DNA of 64,000 nt from Nocardioides currus (lineage in GTDB: Bacteria > Actinomycetota > Actinomycetes > Propionibacteriales > Nocardioidaceae). Under the pieces are notes generated by a model. That model was not told where the DNA came from. It ran no database searches and saw only the letters and a list, made by a program, of their open reading frames with translations. Made by a program: the position numbers and the translations under genes. This document shows positions 39,806 through 48,653 of this stretch, piece by piece. The stretch covers positions 434,254-498,253 of the forward strand of contig NZ_PYXZ01000002.1 of the NCBI RefSeq assembly GCF_003057875.1, given 5' to 3'. The stretch's first letter is position 1. Each line of letters opens with the position of its first letter.

Positions 39806-40215
39806 GCGAGCAGGGTCAGGTCACCCACGACGACTTCGACTGGGAGGCGCTGCGTCTCGAGGCGGTGGCCGCGCGCGGGCACGCCTACGCGCCGTACTCC
39901 TCCTACCCCGTCGGGGCCGCCGCGCTGGCCGAGGACGGCCGGGTGCTCACGGGCTGCAACGTCGAGAACGCCGCCTACGGGGTCGCGCTGTGCGCGGAGT
40001 GCGGGCTGGTCTCGCAGCTCCACATCACCGGCGGCGGTCGCCTGACGCACTTCATCTGCGTCGACAAGGCCGGCGACGTGCTGATGCCCTGCGGACGGTG
40101 CCGCCAGCTGCTCTTCGAGAACGGCGGGCCCGACCTGCTGCTGATGACGGTGTCGGGGGTCCGACGGATGGATGAGGTGCTGCCGGATGCGTTCGGGCCC
40201 GACAACCTCGCTTGA
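39802..40215 (+). CDS. cdd: Cytidine deaminase
   Basis: 137 aa. Deaminates cytidine and deoxycytidine to uridine and deoxyuridine. Zinc ligands are Cys64 in CAEC and Cys97/Cys100 in PCGRCRQ, with catalytic Glu66. The substrate loop is CNVENAAYG. GTG overlaps the permease stop by 4 bp, so imported cytidine is handled by the enzyme made from the same message. Its last 29 bp overlap the P450 gene. Confidence 0.96.
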   Translation: MSEQGQVTHDDFDWEALRLEAVAARGHAYAPYSSYPVGAAALAEDGRVLTGCNVENAAYGVALCAECGLVSQLHITGGGRLTHFICVDKAGDVLMPCGRCRQLLFENGGPDLLLMTVSGVRRMDEVLPDAFGPDNLA

Positions 40216-41338
40216 CCTGGACGCCCCCGACCTCGTCGCCGACCCCTACCCGTTCTTCGCCCGCGAGCGGGCCGCGCACGAGGTCGCGTGGCACGAGCCC
40301 TCGCAGGCGTGGCTGGCCTTCTCCCACCGCGCGGTGTCGGCCGTCCAGCGCGACCGCCGCCTCGCCCGGCTGTGGCGCGACCGTGAGCCGACCGACTACC
40401 TCGAGCCGTTCAACGTGCTGCACCGCAACCAGATGATGGAGAACGAGCCGCCGGCCCACACCCGGCTGCGGCGTCCGGTGGCGCAGGCCTTCGCCCGCGG
40501 CCACGTCGAGCGCCTGCGCCCGCGCGTGCGCGAGCTCGCGACGTCGCTCCTCGACGGGGTGGGCCCGTCCTTCGACCTGGTCCACGACTACGCCGAGCCG
40601 CTGCCGGTGCTGGTGATCGCCGAGCTGCTCGGGGTCCCGGCTTCTCACGCCGACGACCTGCGCGCGTGGTCGCAGGCGATCGTGCGGATGTACGAGCGCC
40701 AGCCCTCCGACGAGGTCGTCGCCGCCGCGGTGGCCGCCGGCTCCGACTTCGCGTCGTTGGCCCGCGAGCTGATGGCGGCGCGGCGGGCCGCCCCCGCCGA
40801 CGACCTGATCACCGACCTCGTCGCGACCGAGCTCACGGACGACGAGATCGTGGCGTCGGTCGTGCTGCTGCTCAACGCCGGGCACGAGGCGTCGGTCAAC
40901 GTCTTCGGCAACGGCGCCATGGCCATGCTCGAGCGCGGTCTGCGTCCCGCCGACGACGTGCCGGCCACGGTCGAGGAGATGCTGCGCTTCGACTCGGCGC
41001 TCCAGCTCTTCGAGCGCACGGCGACCGAGGACGTCGAGGTTGGCGGGGTGACCGTCGCCGCGGGGGAGAGGATCGCGGTGCTCCTCGGCTCGGCCAACCG
41101 TGACCCAGCGGTGTTCGAGTCCCCGGACGAGCTCCTCGTCGACCGGGCCACCAACCCGCACGTCGCCTTCGGCGTCGGCGTGCACTTCTGCCTGGGCGCA
41201 CCGCTGGCCCGGATGGAGCTGGCCGAGTCGGTCGCCGCCCTGTGGCGGCGCTTCCCCGACCTGCGACTGGCGGGCCGGCCCACGAGCCGGGGAACGTTTG
41301 TCTTGCGAGGGCACGCCCACGTGCCAGTGGAGGGATGA
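40187..41338 (+). CDS. Cytochrome P450
   Basis: 383 aa, soluble bacterial class. The heme-binding loop is FGVGVHFCLGAPLARMEL with thiolate Cys335. The ExxR motif is in EEMLRFDS, and RRPVAQAF follows the C-helix. In the I-helix the usual A-G-x-E-T reads AGHEAS (231-236), so the conserved oxygen-activating Thr is Ala235, followed by Ser236. The gene lies between cdd and deoA and overlaps cdd (ATG 40187, alternative ATG 40172), so it is part of the salvage operon; what it oxidises there is unknown. Confidence 0.88.
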   Translation: MRSGPTTSLDLDAPDLVADPYPFFARERAAHEVAWHEPSQAWLAFSHRAVSAVQRDRRLARLWRDREPTDYLEPFNVLHRNQMMENEPPAHTRLRRPVAQAFARGHVERLRPRVRELATSLLDGVGPSFDLVHDYAEPLPVLVIAELLGVPASHADDLRAWSQAIVRMYERQPSDEVVAAAVAAGSDFASLARELMAARRAAPADDLITDLVATELTDDEIVASVVLLLNAGHEASVNVFGNGAMAMLERGLRPADDVPATVEEMLRFDSALQLFERTATEDVEVGGVTVAAGERIAVLLGSANRDPAVFESPDELLVDRATNPHVAFGVGVHFCLGAPLARMELAESVAALWRRFPDLRLAGRPTSRGTFVLRGHAHVPVEG

Positions 41339-41341
41339 GAG

Positions 41342-42619
41342 ATGAGTGCACACGACGCGGTCGAGGTCATCAGCGTCAAGCGTGACCGCGGCGAGCTGAG
41401 CGACAGCCAGATCGACTGGGTGATCGACGCCTACACCCGCGGCGAGGTCGCCGACGAGCAGATGTCGGCGCTGGCGATGGCGATCCTCCTCAACGGGATG
41501 GTGCCGCGCGAGATCGCCCGCTGGACCGCCGCGATGATCGCCTCCGGCGAGCGGATGGACTTCTCCTCGCTGTCGCGGCCCACCGCCGACAAGCACTCGA
41601 CCGGCGGGGTCGGCGACAAGATCACCCTGCCCCTGGCGCCCCTGGTGGCGGCGTGCGGCGTCGCCGTGCCCCAGCTCTCGGGTCGCGGGCTCGGCCACAC
41701 CGGCGGCACCCTCGACAAGCTGGAGTCGATCCCCGGGTGGCGCGCGGCGCTGTCCAACGAGGAGATGTTCGCGCAGCTGGAGTCGGTCGGCGCGGTCATC
41801 TGCGCGGCCGGTGACGGGCTCGCGCCCGCCGACAAGAAGCTCTACGCCCTGCGCGACGTGACCGGCACCGTCGAGGCGATCCCGCTGATCGCCTCGTCGA
41901 TCATGTCCAAGAAGATCGCCGAGGGCACGGGCGCGCTGGTGCTCGACGTCAAGGTCGGCACCGGCGCCTTCATGAAGGACGTCGACCGCGCGCGCGAGCT
42001 GGCCGAGACGATGGTCGGACTCGGCAAGGACGCCGGTGTGCACACGGTGGCGCTGCTGACCGACATGAGCACCCCGCTCGGCCTGACCGCCGGCAACGCG
42101 ATCGAGGTCGCCGAGTCGGTCGAGGTGCTGGCCGGCGGCGGCCCTGCCGACGTCGTCGAGCTGACGCTGGCGCTGGCTCGCGAGATGCTCGCCGGCGCGG
42201 GTATGACCGACGTCGACCCCGCCGACAAGCTCGCCGACGGATCGGCGATGGACGCCTGGAAGGACATGGTCCGGGCGCAGGGCGGTGACCCGGAGGCCGA
42301 GCTGCCGGTCGCGAAGGAGACTCACGTCGTCAACGCCCCGGACAGCGGCACCCTGACCCGCCTCGACGCGATGGCCGTCGGGCTGGCCGCCTGGCGCCTC
42401 GGGGCCGGGCGGGCCCGCAAGGAGGACCCGGTGCAGGCCGGCGCCGGCGTCGTGTGGCACGCGCGCCCCGGCGACACCGTCACCGAGGGGCAGCCACTCT
42501 TCACGCTGCTCACCGACGAGCCGGAGCGCTTCGACCGTGCCCTCGCCTCGCTCGAGGGCGGCTTCGACATCGGCGGGGAGCACACCCCGCAGGACCTGGT
42601 CATCGACCGCATCAGCTAG
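41342..42619 (+). CDS. deoA: Thymidine phosphorylase
   Basis: 425 aa. Phosphorolysis of thymidine and deoxyuridine to base and deoxyribose-1-phosphate. Conserved stretches are KHSTGGVGDKITLPLAPLVAACG (phosphate and substrate site), SGRGLGHTGGTLDKLESIPGW, and SSIMSKKIAEGTGALVLDVKVGTGAFMK. The N-terminal helical domain and the C-terminal lipoyl-like domain (VWHARPGDTVTEGQPLFTL) are both complete. It starts 3 bp after the P450 stop. Its TAG stop overlaps the GTG of the next gene. Confidence 0.96.
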   Translation: MSAHDAVEVISVKRDRGELSDSQIDWVIDAYTRGEVADEQMSALAMAILLNGMVPREIARWTAAMIASGERMDFSSLSRPTADKHSTGGVGDKITLPLAPLVAACGVAVPQLSGRGLGHTGGTLDKLESIPGWRAALSNEEMFAQLESVGAVICAAGDGLAPADKKLYALRDVTGTVEAIPLIASSIMSKKIAEGTGALVLDVKVGTGAFMKDVDRARELAETMVGLGKDAGVHTVALLTDMSTPLGLTAGNAIEVAESVEVLAGGGPADVVELTLALAREMLAGAGMTDVDPADKLADGSAMDAWKDMVRAQGGDPEAELPVAKETHVVNAPDSGTLTRLDAMAVGLAAWRLGAGRARKEDPVQAGAGVVWHARPGDTVTEGQPLFTLLTDEPERFDRALASLEGGFDIGGEHTPQDLVIDRIS

Positions 42620-44025
42620 TGCGTGAGCCGCTGCTGACCGGCCTGGGTGTGGGCGCCGACCTCGACCGGGCGGTCACGGTCGACGGCGGCTCGATGTCGT
42701 CGTCGCAGCTGCGGGACGCCGCGCTGGCGTTCGCGGGCCGCCTCCCCGACAGCGGACCGGTCGCCGTCCTCGCGACGCCCCGGATCGAGACCGTCGTCGC
42801 GGTGGTGGGCTGCCTGCTCGCCGGCGTGCCGGCCGTGCCGGTGCCTCCCGACGCCGGCCCGGCGGAGGTCCGGCACGTGCTCGACGACTCCGCGGCCACG
42901 GCGTGGGTCGGGGAGCGACCTGACGGCGTGGACCTCGCGACCCTGCCGGTGGACCTGGCGGCGCGGGCCGGCGCAGCGACGTACGCCGTGGAGCCGAGCG
43001 ACCCGGCGCTCGTGCTCTACACCTCCGGCACCACCGGGGCGCCGAAGGGCGTCACGCTCAGCCACCGGGCGATCGCCGCGGGGCTCGACGCGCTGGTGGA
43101 CGCGTGGGGCTGGACGCCGGACGACACCCTCGTGCACGGGTTGCCGCTGTTCCACACGCACGGGCTCGTCCTCGGCGTGCTCGGGCCGCTGCGGGTCGGC
43201 GGGCGGGTGCAGCACACCGGACGACCGACCCCCGAGCGCTACGCCGCGACGGAGGGGACGATGTTCTTCGGGGTGCCGACGGTGTGGTCGCGGATCGCCG
43301 CCGACCACGACGCGGCCCGTGCGCTCGCCTCCGCGCGCCTGCTGGTCTCCGGCAGCGCCCCGCTGCCGGTCCCGGTGTTCGAGGCCGTCGAGCGCCTCGC
43401 GGGCCGGGCGCCCGTCGAGCGCTACGGGATGACGGAGACCATGATCACCCTCAGCGCCCGGGCCGACGGCGAGCGTCGCGCCGGCTGGGTCGGCTCGCCC
43501 GTGCTCGGTGCGCAGACGCGGTTGCGGGCCGAGGACGGCGGCCCGGTCCCCGACGACGGCGAGACGATCGGCCGCCTCGAGGTGCGCGGCCCGATGCTGT
43601 TCGACGGCTACCTCGGGCAGCCCACGGCCACCGCCGAGTCGTGGACCGACGACGGCTGGTTCGTGACCGGTGACCTCGCGGCGCGCGACGACGGCGGCTT
43701 CCACCGCATCGTCGGACGCGAGTCCGTCGACCTGATCAAGTCGGGCGGCTACCGCATCGGTGCCGGCGAGATCGAGACCTCGCTGCTGGCGCGGCCCGAG
43801 GTCGCCGAGGTGGCGGTGGTCGGGGTGCCCGACGACGACCTGGGTCAGCGCATCGTGGCGTGGGTCGTGCCGTCCGGCGCCGCGACGCCGGCGCTCGGCC
43901 GGGCCCTCGTCGACCACGTCGCCCGCGACCTGGCGTGGCACAAGCGGCCGCGCGAGGTGCGCTTCACCCAGGCGCTGCCGCGCAACGCGATGGGCAAGGT
44001 CCAGAAGGGTCGTCTCGAGGCCTGA
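42619..44025 (+). CDS. matB: Malonyl/methylmalonyl-CoA synthetase (MatB-like)
   Basis: 468 aa AMP-forming ligase. It follows Streptomyces MatB closely: AVLATPRIETVVAVVGCLLAGVPAVP, the P-loop LYTSGTTGAPKGVTLSHRA, LPLFHTHGLVLGVLGPLR, MFFGVPTVWSRI, ERYGMTETMI, and the hinge and C-terminal Lys region IKSGGYRIGAGEIE ... PRNAMGKVQKGRL. MatB makes malonyl- or methylmalonyl-CoA from the free diacid. GTG 42619 overlaps the deoA stop (TAGTG), which is odd company for a nucleoside operon. A generic acyl-CoA ligase role cannot be excluded. Confidence 0.8.
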   Translation: MREPLLTGLGVGADLDRAVTVDGGSMSSSQLRDAALAFAGRLPDSGPVAVLATPRIETVVAVVGCLLAGVPAVPVPPDAGPAEVRHVLDDSAATAWVGERPDGVDLATLPVDLAARAGAATYAVEPSDPALVLYTSGTTGAPKGVTLSHRAIAAGLDALVDAWGWTPDDTLVHGLPLFHTHGLVLGVLGPLRVGGRVQHTGRPTPERYAATEGTMFFGVPTVWSRIAADHDAARALASARLLVSGSAPLPVPVFEAVERLAGRAPVERYGMTETMITLSARADGERRAGWVGSPVLGAQTRLRAEDGGPVPDDGETIGRLEVRGPMLFDGYLGQPTATAESWTDDGWFVTGDLAARDDGGFHRIVGRESVDLIKSGGYRIGAGEIETSLLARPEVAEVAVVGVPDDDLGQRIVAWVVPSGAATPALGRALVDHVARDLAWHKRPREVRFTQALPRNAMGKVQKGRLEA

Positions 44026-44127
44026 CCGGACGTCCCCAACTCTGGCGATTCTTTGCCTGTTCTTTACCTTCACGATCGACGCGGGCCTAGCGTCCCAGTC
44101 ATCTCTGGGGGGAGAGGAGTGCTGGGT

Positions 44128-45744
44128 ATGGACAGCCGTGCCGACTCGAAACTGGTTCGAGCCCGCGGACCGCTGCTGCTGGTCGTGCTGCTGCTGGTCG
44201 GCGTCGCGCTCGGGGGCGGGGCCGCCTTCCTGCTGATGCGCACCGGCGCCGACGGGCCGTCGAGCACGCGCAGCGACTGCGCCCGGCAGCGCAGCGTCGA
44301 GGTCGTCGTCCCGGCGTCGATGCTGCGTGTGGTCACCCACGCGGTCGACGAGATCACGCCGTCCTGCACCCGGGTCACCGTCGCGAGCCGGAGCGCGAGC
44401 GAGGTGGCCCTGCGGATCTCCAGCGGAGGCGCTCCACCCGACGTGTGGATCTCCGACTCGCGCTTCTGGATGACCCCCACCTACCTCGGGGGCACGTCCC
44501 CCCTGCGGATCGTCACCCCGAGCGTGGCGAGCACGCCGATCCTGCTCGTGGGTGGCCCGCAGTCGCCCCGCTTCGCCTCCTGGGGCGAGGCGGAGGTGTC
44601 CGGCCTGGTGTCGGTGCCCGACCCGCTCGGCTCGACGGCCGGGTCGCTGGCCGTCGTGGCGCCGCAGGCGGAGGCACGGCAGGTCGGCCGGACGCTCGGC
44701 GAGGCCCGCCAGATGCTCGTGCCGTTCGCGCAGACGTACGGCGACCGCGTGTCGCGAGGTCTCGACGCCGACGTGGGGATGGCGTGGAACGGGCGCGAGT
44801 CCCGTCGGCTCGTCGTGACGACCGAGCAGGACCTCGTCGAGGCGCGGGCCAACGCGCCGTACCTCGAGGACCGGACGCCGGAGGTCGGCGCCCCGATGCT
44901 GGACTTCCCGCTCGCACTGCGCGAGGGAGCGGCCGACGGGTCGGCCGAGGTCGCGCGTGCGCTGGTCGACCACCTCGCGAGCGAGGCCGGGCTGGCCGCC
45001 CTGCGCGACGCCGGGCTCCGCGGCCCGAGGTCGAGCCCCGGGGAGAGCCTGGCCGCCGACACGACGCGCGTCCTGGCGTCCCCGCGCCCGAGGACGATCG
45101 CGACGACCGTGCAGTCGTGGCGCTCGCTCAGCGTGCCCTCCTCGATCCTGGCGGTCGTGGACGCCTCGGGATCGATGGACATCGGCACGGCCGGGGGCAG
45201 CCGGATGGAGCTGCTCGCCGACGCCGCGTCCATCGGGCTGGGGTTCCTGCCCGACCACGCGCGCGTAGGGCTGTGGATCTTCTCGATCGACAAGGGCGGC
45301 CCCGGCCAGGACTGGCGCGTCCTCGAGCCGATGCGCCGCCTCGACGACCTCCGCTTCGGTCGCACCCAGCGCTACGCCCTGCGCGAGTGGACGACGGAGC
45401 TGCCGTCCCTCACCGACGGCGGCACCGGCCTGTACGACACCGCGCTGGCGGCGTACCAGCAGGCGCTGCGCGACTACCGGCCGCACTACTCCAACGCCGT
45501 CGTGCTCCTGACGGACGGGGAGAACGAGGACACGGGCTCGATCGCCATGACCGACCTGGTCTCGCGCCTGCGCGAGCTCCGGGACCCGCAGCGCCCGGTG
45601 CGCATCATCGGGATCGCGATCAGCGAGGACGCCGACCTGGGGGCGCTGCAGCGGATGGCCGAGGTGACCGGCGGAGCGGCCTACCTCGCCGCCCAGCCGC
45701 AGGACGTGCTCGGGGTGTTCGCCAAGGCCGTCCTGTCCCGCTGA
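44128..45744 (+). CDS. Membrane-anchored substrate-binding/VWA domain protein, paralogue 1
   Basis: 538 aa. One N-terminal transmembrane helix (about 15-38) anchors an extracytoplasmic protein. Residues about 50-330 resemble a periplasmic binding protein of the extracellular solute type (VEVVVPASMLRVV ... PDVWISDSRFW ... DPLGSTAGSLAV). Residues about 335-538 are a von Willebrand A domain with an intact MIDAS D-x-S-x-S (Asp345, VVDASGSMD) and LLTDGENED. ATG 44128 follows GGAGAGGAG; TAGCGT at 44088-44093 is a possible -10. It is a paralogue of the protein at 48654. Function unknown; such fusions may bind ligand and then a protein partner. Confidence 0.82.
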   Translation: MDSRADSKLVRARGPLLLVVLLLVGVALGGGAAFLLMRTGADGPSSTRSDCARQRSVEVVVPASMLRVVTHAVDEITPSCTRVTVASRSASEVALRISSGGAPPDVWISDSRFWMTPTYLGGTSPLRIVTPSVASTPILLVGGPQSPRFASWGEAEVSGLVSVPDPLGSTAGSLAVVAPQAEARQVGRTLGEARQMLVPFAQTYGDRVSRGLDADVGMAWNGRESRRLVVTTEQDLVEARANAPYLEDRTPEVGAPMLDFPLALREGAADGSAEVARALVDHLASEAGLAALRDAGLRGPRSSPGESLAADTTRVLASPRPRTIATTVQSWRSLSVPSSILAVVDASGSMDIGTAGGSRMELLADAASIGLGFLPDHARVGLWIFSIDKGGPGQDWRVLEPMRRLDDLRFGRTQRYALREWTTELPSLTDGGTGLYDTALAAYQQALRDYRPHYSNAVVLLTDGENEDTGSIAMTDLVSRLRELRDPQRPVRIIGIAISEDADLGALQRMAEVTGGAAYLAAQPQDVLGVFAKAVLSR

Positions 45745-45750
45745 GGGCTC

Positions 45751-46206
45751 TCAGGCCTCGAGCAGCAGCACGACGAGCTCGGCCACACAGGCCGGCTTGT
45801 CGATGCCCTCGATCTCGAGGGTGTGCCGGATCACCAGCTGCTTGCCGGTCGGCAGGTCGGTGACGTCGCCGAACGAGACGTGGGACCGCAGCCGGGAGCC
45901 GACCGGAACCGGGTGCGGGAACCGCACCTTGTTGAGGCCGTAGTTGAGGCGGGCGCCCGGGGTGTCGAGGGCGAACGACTCGACGTTGAACAGCGGCAGC
46001 AGGCTGACGGTGAGGAAACCGTGGGCGATGGTGGTCCCGAACGGCCCGGCCTTGGCGCGGTCCTCGTCGACGTGGATCCACTGGTGGTCGCCCGTGGCGT
46101 CGGCGAAGAGATTGATCCGCTCCTGGTCGATGAGCAGCCAGTCGGTGGTGCCGATCTCGGAATTGGCCGACGCGGCGACCTCGTCGAGCGTGGTGAAGAT
46201 GCGCAT
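45751..46206 (-). CDS. MaoC-type (R)-hydratase, HtdZ/Rv0130-like
   Basis: 151 aa hot-dog fold enzyme. The hydratase-2 motif is complete: [31 protein letters not shown], with catalytic Asp and His. [20 protein letters not shown] follows. The same length and pattern are found in M. tuberculosis Rv0130 (HtdZ), an (R)-specific enoyl-CoA hydratase. It converges on the VWA gene (6 bp apart) and diverges from add with only 18 bp between start codons. Confidence 0.9.
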   Translation of the reverse strand: MRIFTTLDEVAASANSEIGTTDWLLIDQERINLFADATGDHQWIHVDEDRAKAGPFGTTIAHGFLTVSLLPLFNVESFALDTPGARLNYGLNKVRFPHPVPVGSRLRSHVSFGDVTDLPTGKQLVIRHTLEIEGIDKPACVAELVVLLLEA

Positions 46207-46213
46207 GGCTGGA

Positions 46214-46219
46214 AGGATA
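46214..46219 (-). promoter_or_regulatory. Putative -10 of the maoC-like gene inside the 18-bp gap to add
   Basis: On the minus strand TATCCT is seven bases before the ATG at 46206. The same bases on the plus strand (GGAAGGA, 46211-46217) are the Shine-Dalgarno of add, so one short segment serves both genes. Confidence 0.45.
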
Positions 46220-46224
46220 GGCAC

Positions 46225-47307
46225 ATGAACACGTTGACCCGTGACGATGTCCGTCGCGCACCCAAGGTCCTCCTCCACGACCACCTCGACGGCGGCCTGC
46301 GGCCGCAGACGATCGTCGAGCTCGCCGCCGAGATCGGCCACGAGCTCCCGGCGGCGGACGCGGAGTCGCTGGGACGCTGGTTCGTCGAGTCGGCCGACTC
46401 CGGGTCGCTGGTGCGCTACCTCGAGACCTTCGACCACACCGTGGCCGTGATGCAGACCGCGCCGGCGCTGACCCGCGTGGCGCGCGAGTGCGTCGAGGAC
46501 ATGGTGGCCGACGGCGTCGTCTACGCCGAGGTCCGCTACGCGCCCGAGCAGCACGTCGAGGAGGGGCTCTCGCTCGACGAGGTGGTCGCCGCCGTGCAGG
46601 AGGGCTTCGACCAGGGCGTCGCGGCGTCCGGTGGTCGCGTCGTCGTCCGCCAGCTGCTGACCGCGATGCGTCACCAGGCCCGCTCCATGGAGATCGCGGA
46701 GCTGGCCATCGCCTGGCGCGATCGCGGCGTCGCGGGCTTCGACATCGCCGGCGCCGAGGACGGCTTCCCGCCCACCCGCCACCTCGACGCGTTCGAGTAC
46801 CTCCAGCGCGAGAACTCGCACTTCACGATCCACGCGGGGGAGGCCTTCGGACTGCCGTCGATCTGGCAGGCGATCCAGTGGTGTGGCGCCGACCGGCTCG
46901 GACACGGCGTGCGGATCGTCGACGACATCACCGTCGCCGACGACGGCTCGGTCGAGCTGGGCCGGCTGGCGGCGTACGTCCGGGACAGCCGGATCCCGCT
47001 CGAGATGTGCCCCCGGTCCAACGTGCAGACCGGCGCCGCCGCCTCGATCGCCGAGCACCCCATCGGGCTCCTCACGCGCCTGCGCTTCCGGGTGACCGTC
47101 AACACCGACAACCGGCTGATGAGCCAGACCTCGATGACCGAGGAGATGACCGGCCTGGTCGAGGCGTTCGGCTACGGCCTCGAGGACCTGCGGTGGTTCA
47201 CCATCAACGCGATGAAGTCGGCCTTCCTGCCCTTCGACGAGCGCCTGGCGATCATCGACGATGTGATCAAGCCGGGCTACGCGGAGCTGATCAGCGCCGC
47301 GGGCTGA
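46225..47307 (+). CDS. add: Adenosine deaminase
   Basis: 360 aa. Converts adenosine and deoxyadenosine to inosine and deoxyinosine. Zinc ligands His18 and His20 lie in LHDHLDGG, followed by [17 protein letters not shown] and [26 protein letters not shown] carries the catalytic Asp region. ATG 46225 has GGAAGGA seven bases upstream. The 3' end overlaps the convergent C39-like gene by 17 bp. Confidence 0.95.
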   Translation: MNTLTRDDVRRAPKVLLHDHLDGGLRPQTIVELAAEIGHELPAADAESLGRWFVESADSGSLVRYLETFDHTVAVMQTAPALTRVARECVEDMVADGVVYAEVRYAPEQHVEEGLSLDEVVAAVQEGFDQGVAASGGRVVVRQLLTAMRHQARSMEIAELAIAWRDRGVAGFDIAGAEDGFPPTRHLDAFEYLQRENSHFTIHAGEAFGLPSIWQAIQWCGADRLGHGVRIVDDITVADDGSVELGRLAAYVRDSRIPLEMCPRSNVQTGAAASIAEHPIGLLTRLRFRVTVNTDNRLMSQTSMTEEMTGLVEAFGYGLEDLRWFTINAMKSAFLPFDERLAIIDDVIKPGYAELISAAG

Positions 47308-47863
47308 CGACGAGCCACGGGTCGCGCCAGCCGCCGAGCAGGAGCCGGCCCTCCAGCCACTCCTCGCGGGTCACCCGCACGACCCGGCCCGTCCCGGGCT
47401 CGTAGAACCGCACGGCGTCGTCCATCAGCTCGATCGCCAGCACGACGTGCCGCGGCAGCCACCGGCTGCCGACGTAGGCCGGGACCAGCGCGCCGTCGGC
47501 CAGCGCCGACGTCATCGCCGCCCACGCCCGGCCCGGGCGCAGCCGGGCCACCAGCACCCGCCGCGAGCGGACACGGTGCGAGCGGCGGTCGAGCTGGCGG
47601 GACAGGGCCCACGGTGGGGTCCCGACCGCGCGCAGCCACGGCGCCTGGATCGCGCCGGCCGCGTCGACCGGGCCGGTGATCCGGCGGTGCATGGCCATCG
47701 TCTCGCGCTCGAACTCGGTGTCCCCGCCCGCGAGGAGCCGTCGCGCGTAGGAGTCGTTGACCAGCGCCTCGGCCATCACGGCCACGGCGGCTCCGCAGCT
47801 GCGCCGGTCGGGCTGCTGGAACTGCCGGCCCAGCACGAGGCGGCCGGTCTCGGAGGCGATCAC
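47291..47863 (-). CDS. C39-like cysteine peptidase fold protein, function unknown
   Basis: 190 aa. The N-terminal [19 protein letters not shown] (Cys23 after Gln17) and the later His139 in [26 protein letters not shown] resemble the Cys-His arrangement of papain-like C39 peptidases. A Glu (E155) stands where Asp or Asn is usual as the third residue, so activity is uncertain. No signal peptide or transmembrane helix is seen. GTG 47863 overlaps the stop of the kinase gene by 4 bp. Confidence 0.6.
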   Translation of the reverse strand: MIASETGRLVLGRQFQQPDRRSCGAAVAVMAEALVNDSYARRLLAGGDTEFERETMAMHRRITGPVDAAGAIQAPWLRAVGTPPWALSRQLDRRSHRVRSRRVLVARLRPGRAWAAMTSALADGALVPAYVGSRWLPRHVVLAIELMDDAVRFYEPGTGRVVRVTREEWLEGRLLLGGWRDPWLVVSPRR

Positions 47864-48471
47864 GGGGTGCCTGCCCAGGACATGATGCACGTGTGCGCCT
47901 CGTCGGCAGTCGCGACCTCGCAGCCGAGCTCGGTCGCGTGCGCGACCACGCGGCGCTGGTCGCGCATCAGCGCCAGTCCGCGCCGCAGCAGCACCAGCGG
48001 GGGCTTGCGGTGCTCGCGCAGGTCTCGGGTCAGTCGTCGCCAGAAGGTGACCAGGGGGCGCTGGGTGATGCAGTAGGCCCCCGCGAGCACACCGGCCTCG
48101 CGGCACGCCGGCACCACCTCGGGGGCGAAGATGCCCTCGGCGACGAAGAGCGGGGCGTCGCCGAGGTCGAGGGTGGCCGACCCGCACCGGCCGTTCTGGG
48201 CGATCTCGTAGACGGGCACCTCGCTCACCCCGTCGCGACACAGCGTCAGGAGCGTGGCCAGCGCGTCGCCGTACAACCAAGAGTCGGGGTGGTCCCAGTC
48301 GACCAGGCCGGAATTGGCGCCGGCGGTGATGGTCGGCAGGGACGGGTCGTCGCCGTCCTTGTAGAAGTCGTCGAGCCGCAGCACCGGCAGCCCGAGGCGT
48401 TCGGCCAGTCGGGACTTGCCGGCTCCACTGGGTCCGGCGAGGACGACGACGCGGGCTGACACGTCGCACAT
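47860..48471 (-). CDS. Uridine kinase-like P-loop kinase
   Basis: 203 aa. Walker A GPSGAGKS is at residues 13-20 and LRLDDFYKDGDD supplies the substrate Asp typical of uridine kinases. The lid and product half is GIFAPEVVPACREAGVLAGAYCITQRPLVTFWRRLTRD. It fits the salvage theme: phosphorylation of uridine or cytidine to the monophosphate. The annotated family varies, so a related nucleoside or pantothenate-type kinase is possible. ATG 48471 is chosen; a GTG three codons in is the alternative. Confidence 0.82.
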   Translation of the reverse strand: MCDVSARVVVLAGPSGAGKSRLAERLGLPVLRLDDFYKDGDDPSLPTITAGANSGLVDWDHPDSWLYGDALATLLTLCRDGVSEVPVYEIAQNGRCGSATLDLGDAPLFVAEGIFAPEVVPACREAGVLAGAYCITQRPLVTFWRRLTRDLREHRKPPLVLLRRGLALMRDQRRVVAHATELGCEVATADEAHTCIMSWAGTP

Positions 48472-48653
48472 TGTGCCGTGGCCTCGGCCGACCGCCGAGC
48501 GGCGGGGCATCGCGGGTCTCGGCCTGCGGGCGTGCGCTTGACAACAGATGCGCATCGAGTTTCGCCATTCCGCCAACCGCAGCGCGCGTCAGCACCTATC
48601 GTCGGCAACCGAATCCCCCCGGATCCTCACCTGACCGCCTGAGAGGCACGTGC

